Source: Bacillota bacterium | GTDB lineage: Bacteria > Bacillota > Clostridia > Lachnospirales > Cellulosilyticaceae | Length of the DNA stretch: 5,231 nt | NCBI GenBank assembly: GCA_023457875.1 | Contig: JAEXBC010000115.1 | Span: 1-5,231 of the forward strand | Direction: 5' to 3' | Part shown: piece after piece, positions 4,808-5,231 of the stretch | Layout of the letters: each line of letters opens with the position of its first letter | Numbering within the stretch: the first letter of the stretch is position 1 | The notes under the pieces: generated by a model | Told to the model about the DNA's origin: nothing | Databases searched by the model: none | The model's input: only the letters and a program-made list of their open reading frames with translations | Translations under genes and position numbers: made by a program

Positions 4808-5231
4808 ATGAATTATTTTGATCTGCACTGTGATACAGCCACAGAATGTTTTGGGAAAAAACAAGGCTTATATAGAAACCAACTACAACTTAGTCTAGAG
4901 AAGGGAAGCATATTTAAAAATTGGGTGCAAGTCTTTGCTATTTGGATCAGTGATGAATTAAGAGGAGAGGCGGCTTATCAATATTTTAATGAGGTTTATA
5001 AGTACTTCCTAAAGGAAATAGAGAAGAATAATGAATGGATAGCCTTTTGTACCACCAAAGAGCAAATCAATTCAGCCTTACAACAAGGGAAGAAAGCTGC
5101 CCTTCTAGCTGTTGAAGGCTCTGCTGGTTTGGGCGGGAAACTAGAACGTGTTGAAGAATTTTATCGCAAAGGTGTTCGCTTGATGACCCTTACCTGGAAT
5201 GGGTCCTGTGAGGTGGCAGATGGCTGTATGC
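4808..5231 (+). CDS. Membrane dipeptidase-type metallopeptidase (family M19), partial (C-terminus beyond right edge)
   Basis: The first 141 codons of an open frame run off the right edge. The N-terminal FDLHCDT (4-10) supplies the H7-x-D9 zinc pair of the M19 renal-dipeptidase family. AVEGSAGLGG (101-110) contains E103, corresponding to the glutamate that bridges the two zinc ions. YRKGVRLMTLTWNG (119-132) is the conserved strand after it. The remaining zinc histidines should lie beyond the window. The family hydrolyses dipeptides, often with broad stereochemical tolerance. There is no signal peptide, so the protein is probably cytosolic, unlike the mammalian enzyme. Start choice: AAGGGG (4795-4800) lies 7 bases before the ATG and the conserved motif starts four residues in. 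It is separated from the preceding operon by a terminator and a leader of about 200 bp, so it is probably its own transcription unit. Confidence 0.9.
   Translation, partial: MNYFDLHCDTATECFGKKQGLYRNQLQLSLEKGSIFKNWVQVFAIWISDELRGEAAYQYFNEVYKYFLKEIEKNNEWIAFCTTKEQINSALQQGKKAALLAVEGSAGLGGKLERVEEFYRKGVRLMTLTWNGSCEVADGCM

Noticed and set aside
4679..4864. Minus-strand open frame of 61 codons
   Set aside because: It covers the dipeptidase leader and start on the opposite strand, and its sequence is low-complexity with no start signal.

Overview
The window reads as chromosome from a low-GC, anaerobic and probably spore-forming member of the Clostridia. The evidence is the AT-rich composition, strong AGGAGG-type ribosome binding sites, a SpoVB-like flippase, a reverse-type rubrerythrin with its rubredoxin domain at the N-terminus, and a DUF1540 protein. 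The species cannot be fixed from the sequence. No RNA gene, mobile element or CRISPR array was found.

Layout. Bases 1-969 (minus strand) hold the first 323 codons of a SpoVB/MATE-like membrane flippase whose C-terminal end lies beyond the left edge. A 321-bp divergent intergenic region (970-1290) carries a sporulation-type (sigma-E-like) promoter candidate facing left and two sigma-A-like promoter candidates facing right. Bases 1291-3377 hold a two-gene unit: a family 4 glycosyltransferase overlapping by 4 bp a multipass PF03706 (UPF0104, flippase-like) membrane protein. It is closed by a strong intrinsic terminator at 3446-3499. Bases 3633-4507 hold a second two-gene unit: a reverse rubrerythrin (peroxide/oxygen reductase) followed after 11 bp by a small protein with two tetra-cysteine DUF1540 repeats. 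It ends in a long imperfect hairpin (4519-4595) with a duplicated 3' arm. A leader of about 200 bp with hairpin and palindrome signals precedes the start of a family M19 dipeptidase (4808 to the right edge, partial).

How the genes fit together. The left part suggests envelope work: a lipid-linked-glycan or sporulation-type flippase diverges from a glycosyltransferase/membrane-protein pair, an arrangement that fits membrane glycolipid or envelope glycan synthesis (inference). The middle part is oxidative-stress defence. The dipeptidase is probably an independent peptide-catabolism or cell-wall-peptide gene.

Nothing here is clearly a wholly new system. The items most worth following up are the wobble-preserved terminator hairpin with its duplicated arm, the sigma-E-like promoter supporting a sporulation role for the flippase, the translationally coupled GT4/PF03706 pair, and the rubrerythrin/double-DUF1540 pair with a 6-1-6 palindrome in its promoter region.
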